A stretch of DNA of 13,657 nucleotides from an uncultured Collinsella sp. (GCA_902494375.1 CABUTL010000016.1:1-13657), one strand, 5' to 3'; shown: positions 1-7,906, counted from the stretch's first letter. The notes: generated from the sequence alone by a model not told the origin. Translations and numbers: made by a program.

Positions 1-1893
1 AAATGAGCCGATATCGACCGTATCCCCACGGCGCACCTGCCGATACTCCACGCCAGGTCGGTTCAATACCTCGGTAGGAGCATCCTCCAGCGCATCCGCC
101 GCCACGGCAATCGTACCGACCGAAAACTGTTCGAGCACGGCAGGCAGACCACCCCAGTGGTCCTCATCCCAATGCGTCACAAAGACGGCATCGATATGGT
201 GCACGTTATTGCGAACCAACGCCGCCACCACGCGCTCGTCGAGCCCGCAGTCGACGAGCGCTACTGCGCCGCCCTCGCGGATAAGAATCGCATCGGCCTG
301 GCCCACATCGAGTACCGTCACCGAAGGCGGAGCGAATCGATCCCAAAAGACGTACGGAATCGCAGCCAAGAGCACCAGACATGCAAGCCCCACCGCCATA
401 GGGAGTGCACGGGGACGCGGCCACCAGACCAGCAGCACCGCCAGCAAACACGGCACTAGGTAAATCCACACGCTATCGGGCGGCACGCTCACGGATGCAC
501 CCGGCACGGCGGCAAACAGCTGCTCGAAGAACAGCGCGCAACGGGCGGCAATCATGGGCACAACGAGCGCCCAAGCCCGCAACGGTCCCACGAGCGAAAA
601 GGGAACCAGCACGATCGACACAGCAAGCAGTACGCTCACCACCGGACCAATGACCGCATTTGCCAACGGAGCAATGAGCGAGAACGTACCGAAGGCAGGA
701 ATGGTAATGGGGAGCGTCGCCAACTGCGAGCACAGTGTGACGGAAAGCATACTGGCAATGCCCGATGGCACACCCAGCTCACCCAAAGCGTAGGAGGCGT
801 ACGGGCAAAAGCACAGGATGGCAAAGACGCTGGCACATGAAAGCTGAAAGCCTATCTCGAACAGCACCGTCGGCCGCAGTAGCACAAAGATGGACATGGT
901 TGCGAAGAGTGCCGATGCGCCGTGCCGGCGACGCCCCGCGCCGTTTACGACAAGCGTCGTGAACACCATGCAGCACGCGCGCACGGCCGAGGGAGACGCG
1001 CCCGTAAAAGCAGCGAAGCCCACAAGCGTTATCGCCAATATCGCCCGCTGAAGACCACGTGAGCACCGAGTCTTTTGCAATACACCCTCGATTACAAACC
1101 CCACGATAGCCAAATGGCTGCCCGAGACGGCGATTAGATGCGCCGTTCCCGTCACCGAAAACCAGTCGCCCGCCGGTTGGGCGTGCAGCTCGGCCGAACG
1201 ACCGCAGACGACACCGGCTATGAACGCACGCGCCGGGTCGGTCGCAGGCACGATGGACGCAAGCAGCCCATTTCGCACCCGAAGCAGCGGCCCCGGAGAG
1301 CCCTCATCGACCGATAAAATCCGAACGGCTTTTACCTTGCATACCTCGCCTCGGAGCACACGCGATCGTCCATACGCATCGTTCTCAAAACGTGAAACGC
1401 GACCGATAACACGCATGTGCGCCCCGACCCTGAGCCCGCGGTCACACGATAGGCGAACCGTTGCCAAGTTCTTGCCGTCCGCGCGTGCCTCGCAGGTATA
1501 GGAATACACGTCGTCGTTTATGGATGGATCACCCTGCACGACAAACTCGAGGCTGCTTGCCGCTCGAGCGTCGAGCGCCTTCGAGGCGCTTAGCGCGCCC
1601 ACAGCCCACCACGCCGAGACGACCGCTCCCGCCACGAGACCGACGGACGCGGCATACAGCCACCGCTTCCAAGGGGCAAGCCGCGCACAAGATTGAGCCA
1701 GCACAACGAATACCGCCGCCGCGACGGGAATGGCCCATAGCGGCCCGACCGCCGGCGCCTGCTCCCTCAGCAGCGCATCAGCGGTCACGTTGAGCACCAA
1801 GGCGCAGCTCATGCACATGCCGGCACACAGGGCCATCGTCCACGGCATCAGGGGCCGCGGAGGCATCACATGCTCGCGCTCGGTCGCACTCAT
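1..1893 (-). CDS. comEC: ComEC/Rec2 family DNA uptake channel (3' end outside window)
   Basis: This is the inner-membrane channel that carries single-stranded DNA into the cytoplasm during natural transformation. The frame is open from the ATG at 1893 to the window edge (631 codons). The family is usually 700-800 residues, so the C-terminus is missing only because the window ends. An N-terminal hydrophobic stretch and a soluble DUF4131-like region come first. The Competence domain follows, with VSGSHLAIV at about residue 256 and several membrane helices. A metallo-beta-lactamase-like domain starts at L528-D-V-G-Q-A-D and carries the metal-binding motif H574-W-D-E-D-H579. The start ATG overlaps the comEA stop (ATGA), so the two are translationally coupled. 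Short reading frames in other phases across this stretch are shadows. Function is assigned from family motifs with high certainty. Confidence 0.95.
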   Translation of the reverse strand, partial: MSATEREHVMPPRPLMPWTMALCAGMCMSCALVLNVTADALLREQAPAVGPLWAIPVAAAVFVVLAQSCARLAPWKRWLYAASVGLVAGAVVSAWWAVGALSASKALDARAASSLEFVVQGDPSINDDVYSYTCEARADGKNLATVRLSCDRGLRVGAHMRVIGRVSRFENDAYGRSRVLRGEVCKVKAVRILSVDEGSPGPLLRVRNGLLASIVPATDPARAFIAGVVCGRSAELHAQPAGDWFSVTGTAHLIAVSGSHLAIVGFVIEGVLQKTRCSRGLQRAILAITLVGFAAFTGASPSAVRACCMVFTTLVVNGAGRRRHGASALFATMSIFVLLRPTVLFEIGFQLSCASVFAILCFCPYASYALGELGVPSGIASMLSVTLCSQLATLPITIPAFGTFSLIAPLANAVIGPVVSVLLAVSIVLVPFSLVGPLRAWALVVPMIAARCALFFEQLFAAVPGASVSVPPDSVWIYLVPCLLAVLLVWWPRPRALPMAVGLACLVLLAAIPYVFWDRFAPPSVTVLDVGQADAILIREGGAVALVDCGLDERVVAALVRNNVHHIDAVFVTHWDEDHWGGLPAVLEQFSVGTIAVAADALEDAPTEVLNRPGVEYRQVRRGDTVDIGSF

Positions 1894-2603
1894 ACGCAGA
1901 TGCAATCTTTGATTTTGGCAAGCTTCTTCTCGCCGATTCCCGACACACGCATCAGATCGTCAACCGAAGCAAAAGCACCGTTCTTTGTCCGCTCATCGAT
2001 AATCGACTGGGCCATGGAGGGACCGATGCCCGAGAGCGTCTGTAGCTCTGCCGCGCTTGCCGTATTGATATTTACTAGGCCTGTTGCGCCACTCACACCC
2101 GATGATGCGGAAGCCCCACCAACAACACCGGCTTCCGCAATGGACGCCTGCTGCTCCCCTACCGTTGGAACGTGAATCTTCTGTCCATCGACGACCTTAG
2201 ATGCCCGATTGAGCCCCGTAACGTCTGCCTCGGGCGCCAGCCCGCCGGCGGCATCAATCGCCTGAGCCACCCGCGCGCCATCCTTGAGGCGATATACACC
2301 GGGCGACACAACGGCGCCATCGACATCGACATAGACCTCTGCCGCGGCAGAAGCCTTAGTCGAAGAACCTTCGGATGTCTTTCCGCTCGAGGCATCACCG
2401 GATCCCGGCTCCACCAACGAGCCCGTACCGTCAGTGCGCTCAAACGACACACCACCGGCACCGCCGCCAAGGTTCGCCATCGCCAAGCCGCTCGCCATCG
2501 CAATGACGACCAGTATCGCCATCACCACTGCCTTATGACCGAGCAGCTTGTCCGCCAAGCGGTCCATCCGTTTGACCCGTTCGTGTTGTTCGCGCTGCGC
2601 CAT
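1890..2603 (-). CDS. comEA: ComEA family competence DNA-binding protein
   Basis: This is the membrane-anchored receptor that binds double-stranded DNA outside the cell and hands it to ComEC. The product has 237 residues: a cytoplasmic basic N-terminus, one membrane segment (about residues 25-45), a Ser/Gly-rich linker, a SLBB domain (about 88-147, starting EVYVDVDGAVVSPGVY) and a C-terminal helix-hairpin-helix pair (about 176-237, with LVNINTASAAEL, SGIGPSMA and SGIGEKKLAKI). The frame stays open 26 codons upstream. I place the start at 2603 because GGGAGG sits about 9 bases before that ATG and no ribosome site precedes the longer start. It lies behind the thiI terminator, so it probably has its own promoter, though I could not identify a convincing one. 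Confidence 0.93.
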   Translation of the reverse strand: MAQREQHERVKRMDRLADKLLGHKAVVMAILVVIAMASGLAMANLGGGAGGVSFERTDGTGSLVEPGSGDASSGKTSEGSSTKASAAAEVYVDVDGAVVSPGVYRLKDGARVAQAIDAAGGLAPEADVTGLNRASKVVDGQKIHVPTVGEQQASIAEAGVVGGASASSGVSGATGLVNINTASAAELQTLSGIGPSMAQSIIDERTKNGAFASVDDLMRVSGIGEKKLAKIKDCICV

Positions 2604-2660
2604 AGCAAAACCTCCCAACACCATCGTGTCAGGAAAGGAGCCCTGCAACAGCCACGCTCC

Positions 2661-2672
2661 AAAACCGGTTTT
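2661..2672. promoter_or_regulatory. Palindrome upstream of comEA (possible operator)
   Basis: AAAACCGGTTTT is a perfect 12-base palindrome, 58 bases before the comEA start codon. Read on the minus strand, it is preceded by repeated GGTTTTGGT / GGTTTTTGGT units (2672-2702) and by a CGGTTTT copy that can pair with its AAAACCG. It could be an operator or a leader hairpin. The role is inferred from position only. Confidence 0.3.
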
Positions 2673-2773
2673 AGCGGTCAAACCAAAAACCGACCAAAAC
2701 CTTGCACAAATCTGTCCATTTATTCAGGCACACGTCAGCAAATGAACACTTAGCCGCAAAATGCCCAGATAGC

Positions 2774-2806
2774 AAAAGACCGACGATGCAGGCGCATCGT
2801 CGGTCT
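2774..2806 (-). terminator. Intrinsic terminator of the mihF-gmk-rpoZ-thiI unit
   Basis: A perfect 13-base-pair stem (arms 2777-2789 and 2794-2806, 4-base loop) begins 11 bases after the thiI stop. On the minus strand it is followed by TTTTGCT. It separates thiI from comEA. Confidence 0.85.
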
Positions 2807-2816
2807 ATGCACAAAA

Positions 2817-4061
2817 TTACTCGTGATCTTGGTAAATCTCACGCGGAGCAAGCTCCGAATGTTTGCGTTTTAAGGTCTTAGGGGCCTTATACGTATTGCT
2901 CTCGAAGTCGATATACTCGGTCTGCTTGAGCAGGCGCTCGATCATCTCCTCGTGATCGAACAACTCCCAGGCCTCATGCACGGCATCGAGTTTGGCGTGC
3001 GTCTCGGGACGGCGCGGCATAAACAGCGTGCAGCAGTCGGGAGCGGCCTCAGTCGAGATATCGAACGTACCGATCTCCTCGGCACGCGCAATGATCTCCT
3101 GCTTGTCCGAACCGATGAGAGGACGGAACACGGGGATCTTCACGGCCTCGTTGACGGCCATGATATTCTCAAGCGTTTGGGAGGCAACCTGCCCAAGCGA
3201 TTCGCCCGTCACGATGGCCTTGGCGCCCTCGATATGCGCAATGCGCTCGGCAACCGAATACATAATACGGCGATACATGATCACGCGCAGGTTGCTGGGA
3301 CAGGTGACCGAAATCTCACGCTGGCAGTCACCAAACGGCACCACGTACAGGCGGCCGATCTGGACACCCGGCTCAAGCGCACGGATGATGTCCTGCACCA
3401 AATACTCGCTCGTATCGGGCGTCTGCGGACGACCGGAGAAATGTACCGGCACGCACACCGCGCCGCGACGCGCGAGCATCCAGGTCGCCACCGGAGAATC
3501 GATACCCGACGACAGCAGCGTCACGACCTTGCCGGCAGAACCCACCGGCAGACCGCCCACACCGCGCTCGGAGCGCGCATACACGTAGACGCTACCCTGG
3601 ACCACCAGTACGTGCACCATAGCGTCAGGATCGTGCATCTGAACCTTTTTATCAGGAAACGCCTCGCACAACACCTCGCCCACCTGACGATTGATGTCAA
3701 TCGAGGTGAGCCCATAGTCAGTATTGGAGCGCTTGGCGTGCACCTTAAACGAATCGAAGGAACCAAACTCGTGCAGCGCCTTCACGGCGGCGGCGCAGTA
3801 CTCCTGCGGGTCGCGGTTGGTGTGATACGCCAAAGACACACGAGCAACGCCGGGAACGGTGCGAATGACACGCGCCGCCTCGTCGGCCTGATGCTCGTTA
3901 AAGGTCACGAGGATATAACCGGAAATTCGAGACACGGCATTCACGGAAAAGGCGGCCAAGGCCGCCTTGATGTTATCCATGAGGATATGCTCAAAATGTG
4001 CGCGGTTCTTACCCTTCAGTCCAACCTCGTGATAGTGGACCAGGCAGACGCGAGCCGCCAT
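2817..4061 (-). CDS. thiI: tRNA 4-thiouridine synthase ThiI (short form without rhodanese domain)
   Basis: ThiI adenylates U8 of tRNA and, with a sulfur donor such as a cysteine desulfurase, makes 4-thiouridine. In some organisms it also feeds thiamine thiazole synthesis. The 414-residue product has the N-terminal ferredoxin-like segment (HEVGLKGKNRAHFE, residues 11-24), a THUMP domain (about 60-165) and a PP-loop ATPase domain starting VVTLLSSGIDSPVA at 179. The C-terminal rhodanese extension of the E. coli protein is absent, as is usual in Gram-positive relatives. The PP-loop reads SSGIDS instead of the common SGGxDS. The ATG follows the rpoZ stop directly (TAAATG), so translation is probably coupled. 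No thiamine genes are nearby, so tRNA modification is the safer reading. Confidence 0.92.
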   Translation of the reverse strand: MAARVCLVHYHEVGLKGKNRAHFEHILMDNIKAALAAFSVNAVSRISGYILVTFNEHQADEAARVIRTVPGVARVSLAYHTNRDPQEYCAAAVKALHEFGSFDSFKVHAKRSNTDYGLTSIDINRQVGEVLCEAFPDKKVQMHDPDAMVHVLVVQGSVYVYARSERGVGGLPVGSAGKVVTLLSSGIDSPVATWMLARRGAVCVPVHFSGRPQTPDTSEYLVQDIIRALEPGVQIGRLYVVPFGDCQREISVTCPSNLRVIMYRRIMYSVAERIAHIEGAKAIVTGESLGQVASQTLENIMAVNEAVKIPVFRPLIGSDKQEIIARAEEIGTFDISTEAAPDCCTLFMPRRPETHAKLDAVHEAWELFDHEEMIERLLKQTEYIDFESNTYKAPKTLKRKHSELAPREIYQDHE

Positions 4062-4343
4062 TTAGGCTTCAGCAACCTTGTGGCCGAGCGCCTTCTCGTA
4101 ACGGGCCTCGTCGTAAGAGATGTCGCCGTCGACAATCTCGTCCATAGCCATCGAGATGGTGTCGGCACCGGAAAGCCCGATGGTGATGTCATCGACATCC
4201 TGGACGGCAAGCACGCGGTTGTGCTGGCCACGCAGCATGCTATTGATGTCGCAGGCGCGCTTGGAGGCAAGCGAAGCGAGCAGGAAGCGGTTGTGATCGG
4301 TCTTCTCCAGAAGATCGTCAATGCAAGGCTTTACAACGGACAC
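4062..4343 (-). CDS. rpoZ: RNA polymerase omega subunit
   Basis: This is the small subunit that stabilises the beta' subunit of RNA polymerase. The product has 93 residues. It shows the omega pattern: an N-terminal IDDLLEKTDHNRFLLASLASKRA with the conserved basic helix, and AMDEIVDGDIS towards the C-terminus, matching the AxEEIxxGKI motif. The start is GTG at 4343, five bases after the gmk stop, with AGGATCTGAGG upstream partly inside gmk. Position after mihF and gmk matches the conserved actinobacterial order and strengthens a call that would be harder from such a short divergent protein alone. Confidence 0.92.
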   Translation of the reverse strand: MSVVKPCIDDLLEKTDHNRFLLASLASKRACDINSMLRGQHNRVLAVQDVDDITIGLSGADTISMAMDEIVDGDISYDEARYEKALGHKVAEA

Positions 4344-4348
4344 GGACC

Positions 4349-4918
4349 TCAGATCCTTTCATGCATATCGAGAACGCGAACGAGCTCATCGGTCGCGCGG
4401 TCGAGATCGTCATTCACCACGACGTCGTCGTAGCGGTCGGCAAGGGCAAGCTCATCGGCGGCGTTTGCCATACGCAGCTCAATCGTCTCGGGCGTCTCGG
4501 TACCGCGACCGACTAGACGCTCGCGAAGCACCTCGAGCGAAGGTGGCTTGATAAAGATCAGCACGGCCTCGGGGAAACGCTCCTTCACCTGCAGGGCGCC
4601 TTGGACATCGATCTCCAAAATCAGAGATGCGCCAGAGGCGAGCTTGGATGTGACCTCGCTCACCAACGTGCCGTAGCAGTTACCGTGGACCTCGGCCCAC
4701 TCAACAAACTCACCGTTTGCCACGCGGCGGTCGAACTCCTCGCGCGTCAGAAAAAAGTAGTTGACGCCGTCGACCTCACCTTTGCGTGGTGCTCGCGTGG
4801 TAGCCGAAACCGTCAGGCCCAGGTTCGAGCGGCGCTCACGCACACGAGTGACGAGCGTACCCTTGCCTGCGCCTGACGGTCCAGAAATCACAAAGAGCTT
4901 GGAATCCTGAGCGCTCAC
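4349..4918 (-). CDS. gmk: Guanylate kinase
   Basis: Guanylate kinase phosphorylates GMP to GDP with ATP. The 189-residue product is of normal length. It has the P-loop GPSGAGKGT (residues 13-21), the GMP-binding segment SATTRAPRKGEVDGVNYFF, EWAEVHGNCYGT, LILEIDVQGALQVK, and the lid-like FIKPPSLEVLRERLVGRGTE. The start is a GTG immediately after the mihF TAA (TAAGTG) with no strong ribosome site of its own, so coupling to mihF translation is likely. Confidence 0.97.
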   Translation of the reverse strand: MSAQDSKLFVISGPSGAGKGTLVTRVRERRSNLGLTVSATTRAPRKGEVDGVNYFFLTREEFDRRVANGEFVEWAEVHGNCYGTLVSEVTSKLASGASLILEIDVQGALQVKERFPEAVLIFIKPPSLEVLRERLVGRGTETPETIELRMANAADELALADRYDDVVVNDDLDRATDELVRVLDMHERI

Positions 4919-5227
4919 TTATTTGGTCAGCTGCTCGAGGAGCTGCTCGCGCTGACGGACGCCGAGGCCCTGGACGCGACGGGTAGCGGAGATACCGAGC
5001 TCCTCCATGATCTTGGCGGCCTTGGCCTTGCCATAACCAGGAAGAGACTCGATGAGGGTGGAAACCTTCATGCGGGAAGCGATGGGGTCATCGGAGTTGA
5101 GCACGGACTCGAGGGACTTCTCGCCCTTCTTGATCTGCTCGCGAAGCTCAGCGCGGGCGTGACGTGCGGCAGCAGCCTTCTCAAGAGCCTGCTTACGCTG
5201 CTCATCGGTAAGCTGAGGGAGTGCCAT
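4919..5227 (-). CDS. mihF: Actinobacterial integration host factor (mIHF)
   Basis: mIHF is the nucleoid-associated, DNA-bending protein of actinobacteria. It is unrelated in fold to HU/IHF and is used by phage integrases and in chromosome organisation. The product has 102 residues: a long helical N-terminus (MALPQLTDEQRKQALEKAAA) and a helix-two-turn-helix region (IESLPGYGKAKAAKIMEELG, then RRVQGLGVRQREQLLEQL). I chose the ATG at 5227 because GGAGGT lies 5 bases upstream. A TTG 12 bases further out overlaps that ribosome site and is rejected. This gene heads the mihF-gmk-rpoZ-thiI unit. Confidence 0.95.
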   Translation of the reverse strand: MALPQLTDEQRKQALEKAAAARHARAELREQIKKGEKSLESVLNSDDPIASRMKVSTLIESLPGYGKAKAAKIMEELGISATRRVQGLGVRQREQLLEQLTK

Positions 5228-5264
5228 TCGTACCTCCAAATAGTTGGGTTATATCTGATTCAAT

Positions 5265-5300
5265 AATTGGCATTTTAGCACGTAGAACGTACAAAATGCC
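5265..5300 (-). promoter_or_regulatory. mihF promoter (extended -10) inside an inverted repeat
   Basis: On the minus strand an extended -10 element, TGCTAAAAT (-10 hexamer at 5272-5277), lies about 45 bases before the mihF start. No good -35 is seen, as is common with TGn promoters. The -10 is embedded in a 32-base inverted repeat (5269-5300) with outer arms GGCATTTT/AAAATGCC and inner ACGT copies. That arrangement would suit a repressor or autoregulation. Confidence 0.5.
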
Positions 5301-5363
5301 CAATCGCGGCTCCATAGGTTAGACGATACCCGCAAAAAGTGCAATATACTGCGCCCAAAGTTA

Positions 5364-5421
5364 AGCCCCTGACCTGCGATTCCACACAAAGGATGGGAAA
5401 GTTTACGCAGGCACAGGGGCT
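5364..5421 (-). terminator. Long hairpin between pyrF and mihF (probable pyr operon terminator)
   Basis: Arms AGCCCCTG (5364-5371) and CAGGGGCT (5414-5421) pair over 8 bases. CCTGCG/CGCAGG (5373-5378 with 5406-5411) continue for 6 more after a small internal loop; the apical loop is 27 bases. On the minus strand it lies about 45 bases after pyrF and is followed by only TAACTTT. On the plus strand it is followed by ATTTTG. A pyr operon terminator is the simplest reading. The remaining intergenic bases 5422-5466 show nothing else. Confidence 0.45.
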
Positions 5422-5466
5422 ATTTTGTGCTAATAAGACCCAAAAGTGGTGACTTAGGGGAATCTT

Positions 5467-6183
5467 TTACGCGACGTTTTCGACCAGCTCGGCGACGATG
5501 ACGTCAAAGGCGGCAACCGGATCGTCGGCGCCGGTGATGGGACGGCCCACCACAATGTGGCTTGCGCCGCGCTCGATAGCCTGGGAAGGCGTCGCCACGC
5601 GGGACTGGTCACCAAGGGCGGCACCCACCGGACGCACGCCCGGAGTCACGATCAGGGCATCAGGACCCAGCAGCTCACGCATGTCGTGAGCCTCCATCGG
5701 CGAGCACACGATGCCATCGATGCCGTTGGCCTGAGCGAGCTTTGCCAGGCGGGCGGCCTCCTCGGCCACGGGCGACTCGACGCCGATCTCGCTCAAGGCA
5801 TCCTGGTTCATGCTCGTGAGTACGGTAATGGCGACAAGCTTGGCACGGTCCACGCGCGCCTCCTCGGCACCCTCGCGGCAGGCAGCGAGCATAGCGCCCG
5901 AGCCCAGGCCGTGAACCGAAAGCAGGTCGGCACCGGCAAGCGAGGCCGAGCGGGCAGCGCCGCGCACCTGATGCGGAATGTCATGGAACTTAAGGTCGAG
6001 GAAGACCTTAAAGCCAAGGTCCTTAAAGGTCTTGACGATCTGGGGACCCTCGGCGTAATAGAGCGTCATGCCGACCTTGAGCCAAGCGGCATGGCCCGAA
6101 AGCTCATGGGCGAGCTCGAGCGCACGCTCACGGTCGCAGTCAAGGGCGACGATAACGCGGTCGCGGGCGTCGGTCTCTAGCAT
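5467..6183 (-). CDS. pyrF: Orotidine 5'-phosphate decarboxylase
   Basis: This enzyme decarboxylates OMP to UMP, the last step of de novo pyrimidine synthesis. The 238-residue product is a type 1 enzyme. The catalytic motif FLDLKFHDIPHQV holds D63, K65 and D68. The phosphate-binding end reads IVTPGVRP and later HIVVGRPIT. The frame is open far upstream, but everything before M at 6183 translates pyrD in another phase. The ATG at 6183 overlaps the pyrD stop by 7 bases (ATGCTAG). It is the last gene of the pyr operon here. Confidence 0.96.
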   Translation of the reverse strand: MLETDARDRVIVALDCDRERALELAHELSGHAAWLKVGMTLYYAEGPQIVKTFKDLGFKVFLDLKFHDIPHQVRGAARSASLAGADLLSVHGLGSGAMLAACREGAEEARVDRAKLVAITVLTSMNQDALSEIGVESPVAEEAARLAKLAQANGIDGIVCSPMEAHDMRELLGPDALIVTPGVRPVGAALGDQSRVATPSQAIERGASHIVVGRPITGADDPVAAFDVIVAELVENVA

Positions 6184-7085
6184 TCGAAAGCACCTACCAG
6201 CTCGTTGATGTCCTTCACGCCCTGGGACTCCGCCCAGGCCTCGAGCTCGTGCGCGATCTTGAGCGAAGCGCACGGATCGACGAAGTTGGCCATGCCGACC
6301 GACACGCAGGTAGCGCCAGCCAGGATAAACTCGGCCGCATCTTCGCCCGTCATGACACCGCCGACACCGTTGATGGGGATATCGACGGCCTGAGCAACCT
6401 CCCAGACCATGCGCACGGCGATGTGGTGGCACAGCGGGCCCGAAAGGCCACCCTTGGGCTTGGCCACACGGGACTTGCGGGTATGAACATCGATGGCCAT
6501 GCCCTGGATGGAGTTAATGACCGAAAGGCCGTCGGCGCCGACGGCCTCGAGAGCCTTGGCAATCTCAGCGACGTTAACCGGAGCCATCTTGACGAACAGC
6601 GGCTTATCGGTCACCTTACGACAGGCAGCCATAACGGCAGAGGCGCCCTCGGGCGTAGAGCCCATGGCGGCACCGCCGGCGGCGATGTTGGGGCAGCTCA
6701 CGTTGATCTCATAGCCGGCAGCCCAGGGACATAGCTCGACATACATCTCGAGCGCGCGCACAAACTCGTCAACGGAGTGGCCGGCAACCTGGCAAATGAC
6801 CTGGCAACCGTCCTTGGACAGCTGCTCGAGCCACGGGCCGGACTCACGAGCGAAGGCGGCGACACCGGGGTTCTGCAGGCCCACGGAGTTGATCATACCG
6901 CCGGGAATCTCGGCCATGCGGGGCGCAGGGTTGCCCGGCCAGGGCTCGGCGGCGCAGCCCTTAGTGGTGATGGCGCCCAGCTGGGAGACATCGAAGAAGT
7001 TCTGGAACTGCCAGCCGTAGCCGAAGGTACCGGCTGCGGTGTTGATGGGGTTCTGCATCTTGACGCCGCCGAAATCGACGGCCAT
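6177..7085 (-). CDS. pyrD: Dihydroorotate dehydrogenase, class 1B catalytic subunit
   Basis: PyrD oxidises dihydroorotate to orotate with FMN and passes electrons to PyrK for NAD+ reduction. The product has 302 residues from ATG 7085. The N-terminus MAVDFGGVKMQNPINTAAGT fits the class 1B pattern. EINVSCPNIAAGG carries the catalytic cysteine (C131), which distinguishes class 1 from the serine of class 2 enzymes. NGVGGVMTGEDAAEFILAGA forms the FMN phosphate site. In-frame GTG codons at 7100 (overlapping the pyrK stop) and 7091 are possible alternative starts; GTG 7100 has an AGGTGG upstream, so the start is uncertain by up to 5 codons. The neighbouring pyrK supports the 1B assignment. Confidence 0.94.
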   Translation of the reverse strand: MAVDFGGVKMQNPINTAAGTFGYGWQFQNFFDVSQLGAITTKGCAAEPWPGNPAPRMAEIPGGMINSVGLQNPGVAAFARESGPWLEQLSKDGCQVICQVAGHSVDEFVRALEMYVELCPWAAGYEINVSCPNIAAGGAAMGSTPEGASAVMAACRKVTDKPLFVKMAPVNVAEIAKALEAVGADGLSVINSIQGMAIDVHTRKSRVAKPKGGLSGPLCHHIAVRMVWEVAQAVDIPINGVGGVMTGEDAAEFILAGATCVSVGMANFVDPCASLKIAHELEAWAESQGVKDINELVGAFEC

Positions 7086-7099
7086 GTTCACGGTACCCA

Positions 7100-7891
7100 C
7101 TAGAAGACCACCACCTTGGAAGCATCGAACACGGGGCCGCACATGCAGGCGCCCTTCATACCGTCGACTGTCTCGACATTGCAGGTGTTGCAGGCGCCAA
7201 AGCCGCAGCTCATCATGCGCTCGAGCGACACCTCGCAGTACGCACCGGCCTCGGCGGCAGCGGCGGCGACTTTCTTCATCATGACGGCGGGGCCGCAGCT
7301 GGCGACGTAGTCGTAGCCACCCTCGCCAAGCAGCTCGGCTGCCGGATCGGTGCAAAAACCGTGCGTACCCAGCGTACCGTCGTCGGTACACACGTTAACC
7401 GTGGCGCCCAGCGCGCGGAACTCATCGACACCCACGGCCTTGGAAGCAGTGCCAAAACCCAGGCACACGTCCACATCAACACCCTGCTCGGCAAGCATAC
7501 CGGCAAGACACAGCACAGGCGGAACGCCGATGCCACCGGCGACGAGCAAAGCCTTCCTGGTGCCCTCGGGTACCATCCAGCCACGGCCACCGGGGCCCAG
7601 CAGGTTAGAGGTGGAGCCAGGGCCCATCTGGGACAAACGACGGGTATCGTCGCCCACGACGGCGTACCACAGCTCAACGGTGCCGGCCTCGGCGTCGGCG
7701 CGGTAGTAGCTCAGGGGCACGCGAAGCAGCGAGGACGCATCGCCGGGCACGGCGATGTTCACAAACTGACCGGGCTTGAGCGCACTTGCAAGCTTGGGGG
7801 CCGAGATGACGAGCGAGAAGATGCCGTCGGCAATCTCCCGGTTCGAGACGACCTCGAAGTCGTGCATGCGTGCAGTGGAAGGTGTGGGCAT
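7100..7891 (-). CDS. pyrK: Dihydroorotate dehydrogenase electron-transfer subunit
   Basis: PyrK carries FAD and a 2Fe-2S cluster and links PyrD to NAD+. The product has 263 residues. The flavin-binding segment includes RVPLSYY, a variant of the usual RPxS motif (about 58). The nucleotide-binding loop is LLVAGGIGVPPV (116-127). The cluster ligands near the C-terminus are C229, C234, C237 and C249 (MSCGFGACNTC, then ACMCGPVF); C251 is an extra cysteine. The start ATG 7891 has TTGGAG about 5 bases upstream. An earlier in-frame start at 7927 would run through a hairpin and has no ribosome site. A 92-base gap with two hairpins separates it from pyrC, the only real gap inside the operon. Confidence 0.95.
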   Translation of the reverse strand: MPTPSTARMHDFEVVSNREIADGIFSLVISAPKLASALKPGQFVNIAVPGDASSLLRVPLSYYRADAEAGTVELWYAVVGDDTRRLSQMGPGSTSNLLGPGGRGWMVPEGTRKALLVAGGIGVPPVLCLAGMLAEQGVDVDVCLGFGTASKAVGVDEFRALGATVNVCTDDGTLGTHGFCTDPAAELLGEGGYDYVASCGPAVMMKKVAAAAAEAGAYCEVSLERMMSCGFGACNTCNVETVDGMKGACMCGPVFDASKVVVF

Positions 7892-7906
7892 AGACGCTCC
7901 AATCCC

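Noticed and set aside
2172..2753. 193-codon plus-strand frame opposite comEA
   Set aside because: Antisense to a gene with clear SLBB and helix-hairpin-helix domains; translation has no features of its own.
2952..4433. 493-codon open frame on the plus strand opposite thiI and rpoZ
   Set aside because: His/Arg/Gly-rich composition without recognisable domains; it mirrors real genes on the other strand and has no ribosome site. GC-rich codon bias keeps antisense frames open.
5340..5427. tRNA gene in the pyrF-mihF gap
   Set aside because: The hairpin suggested RNA structure, but there is no cloverleaf, no T-loop GTTCGA-like sequence and no CCA end.
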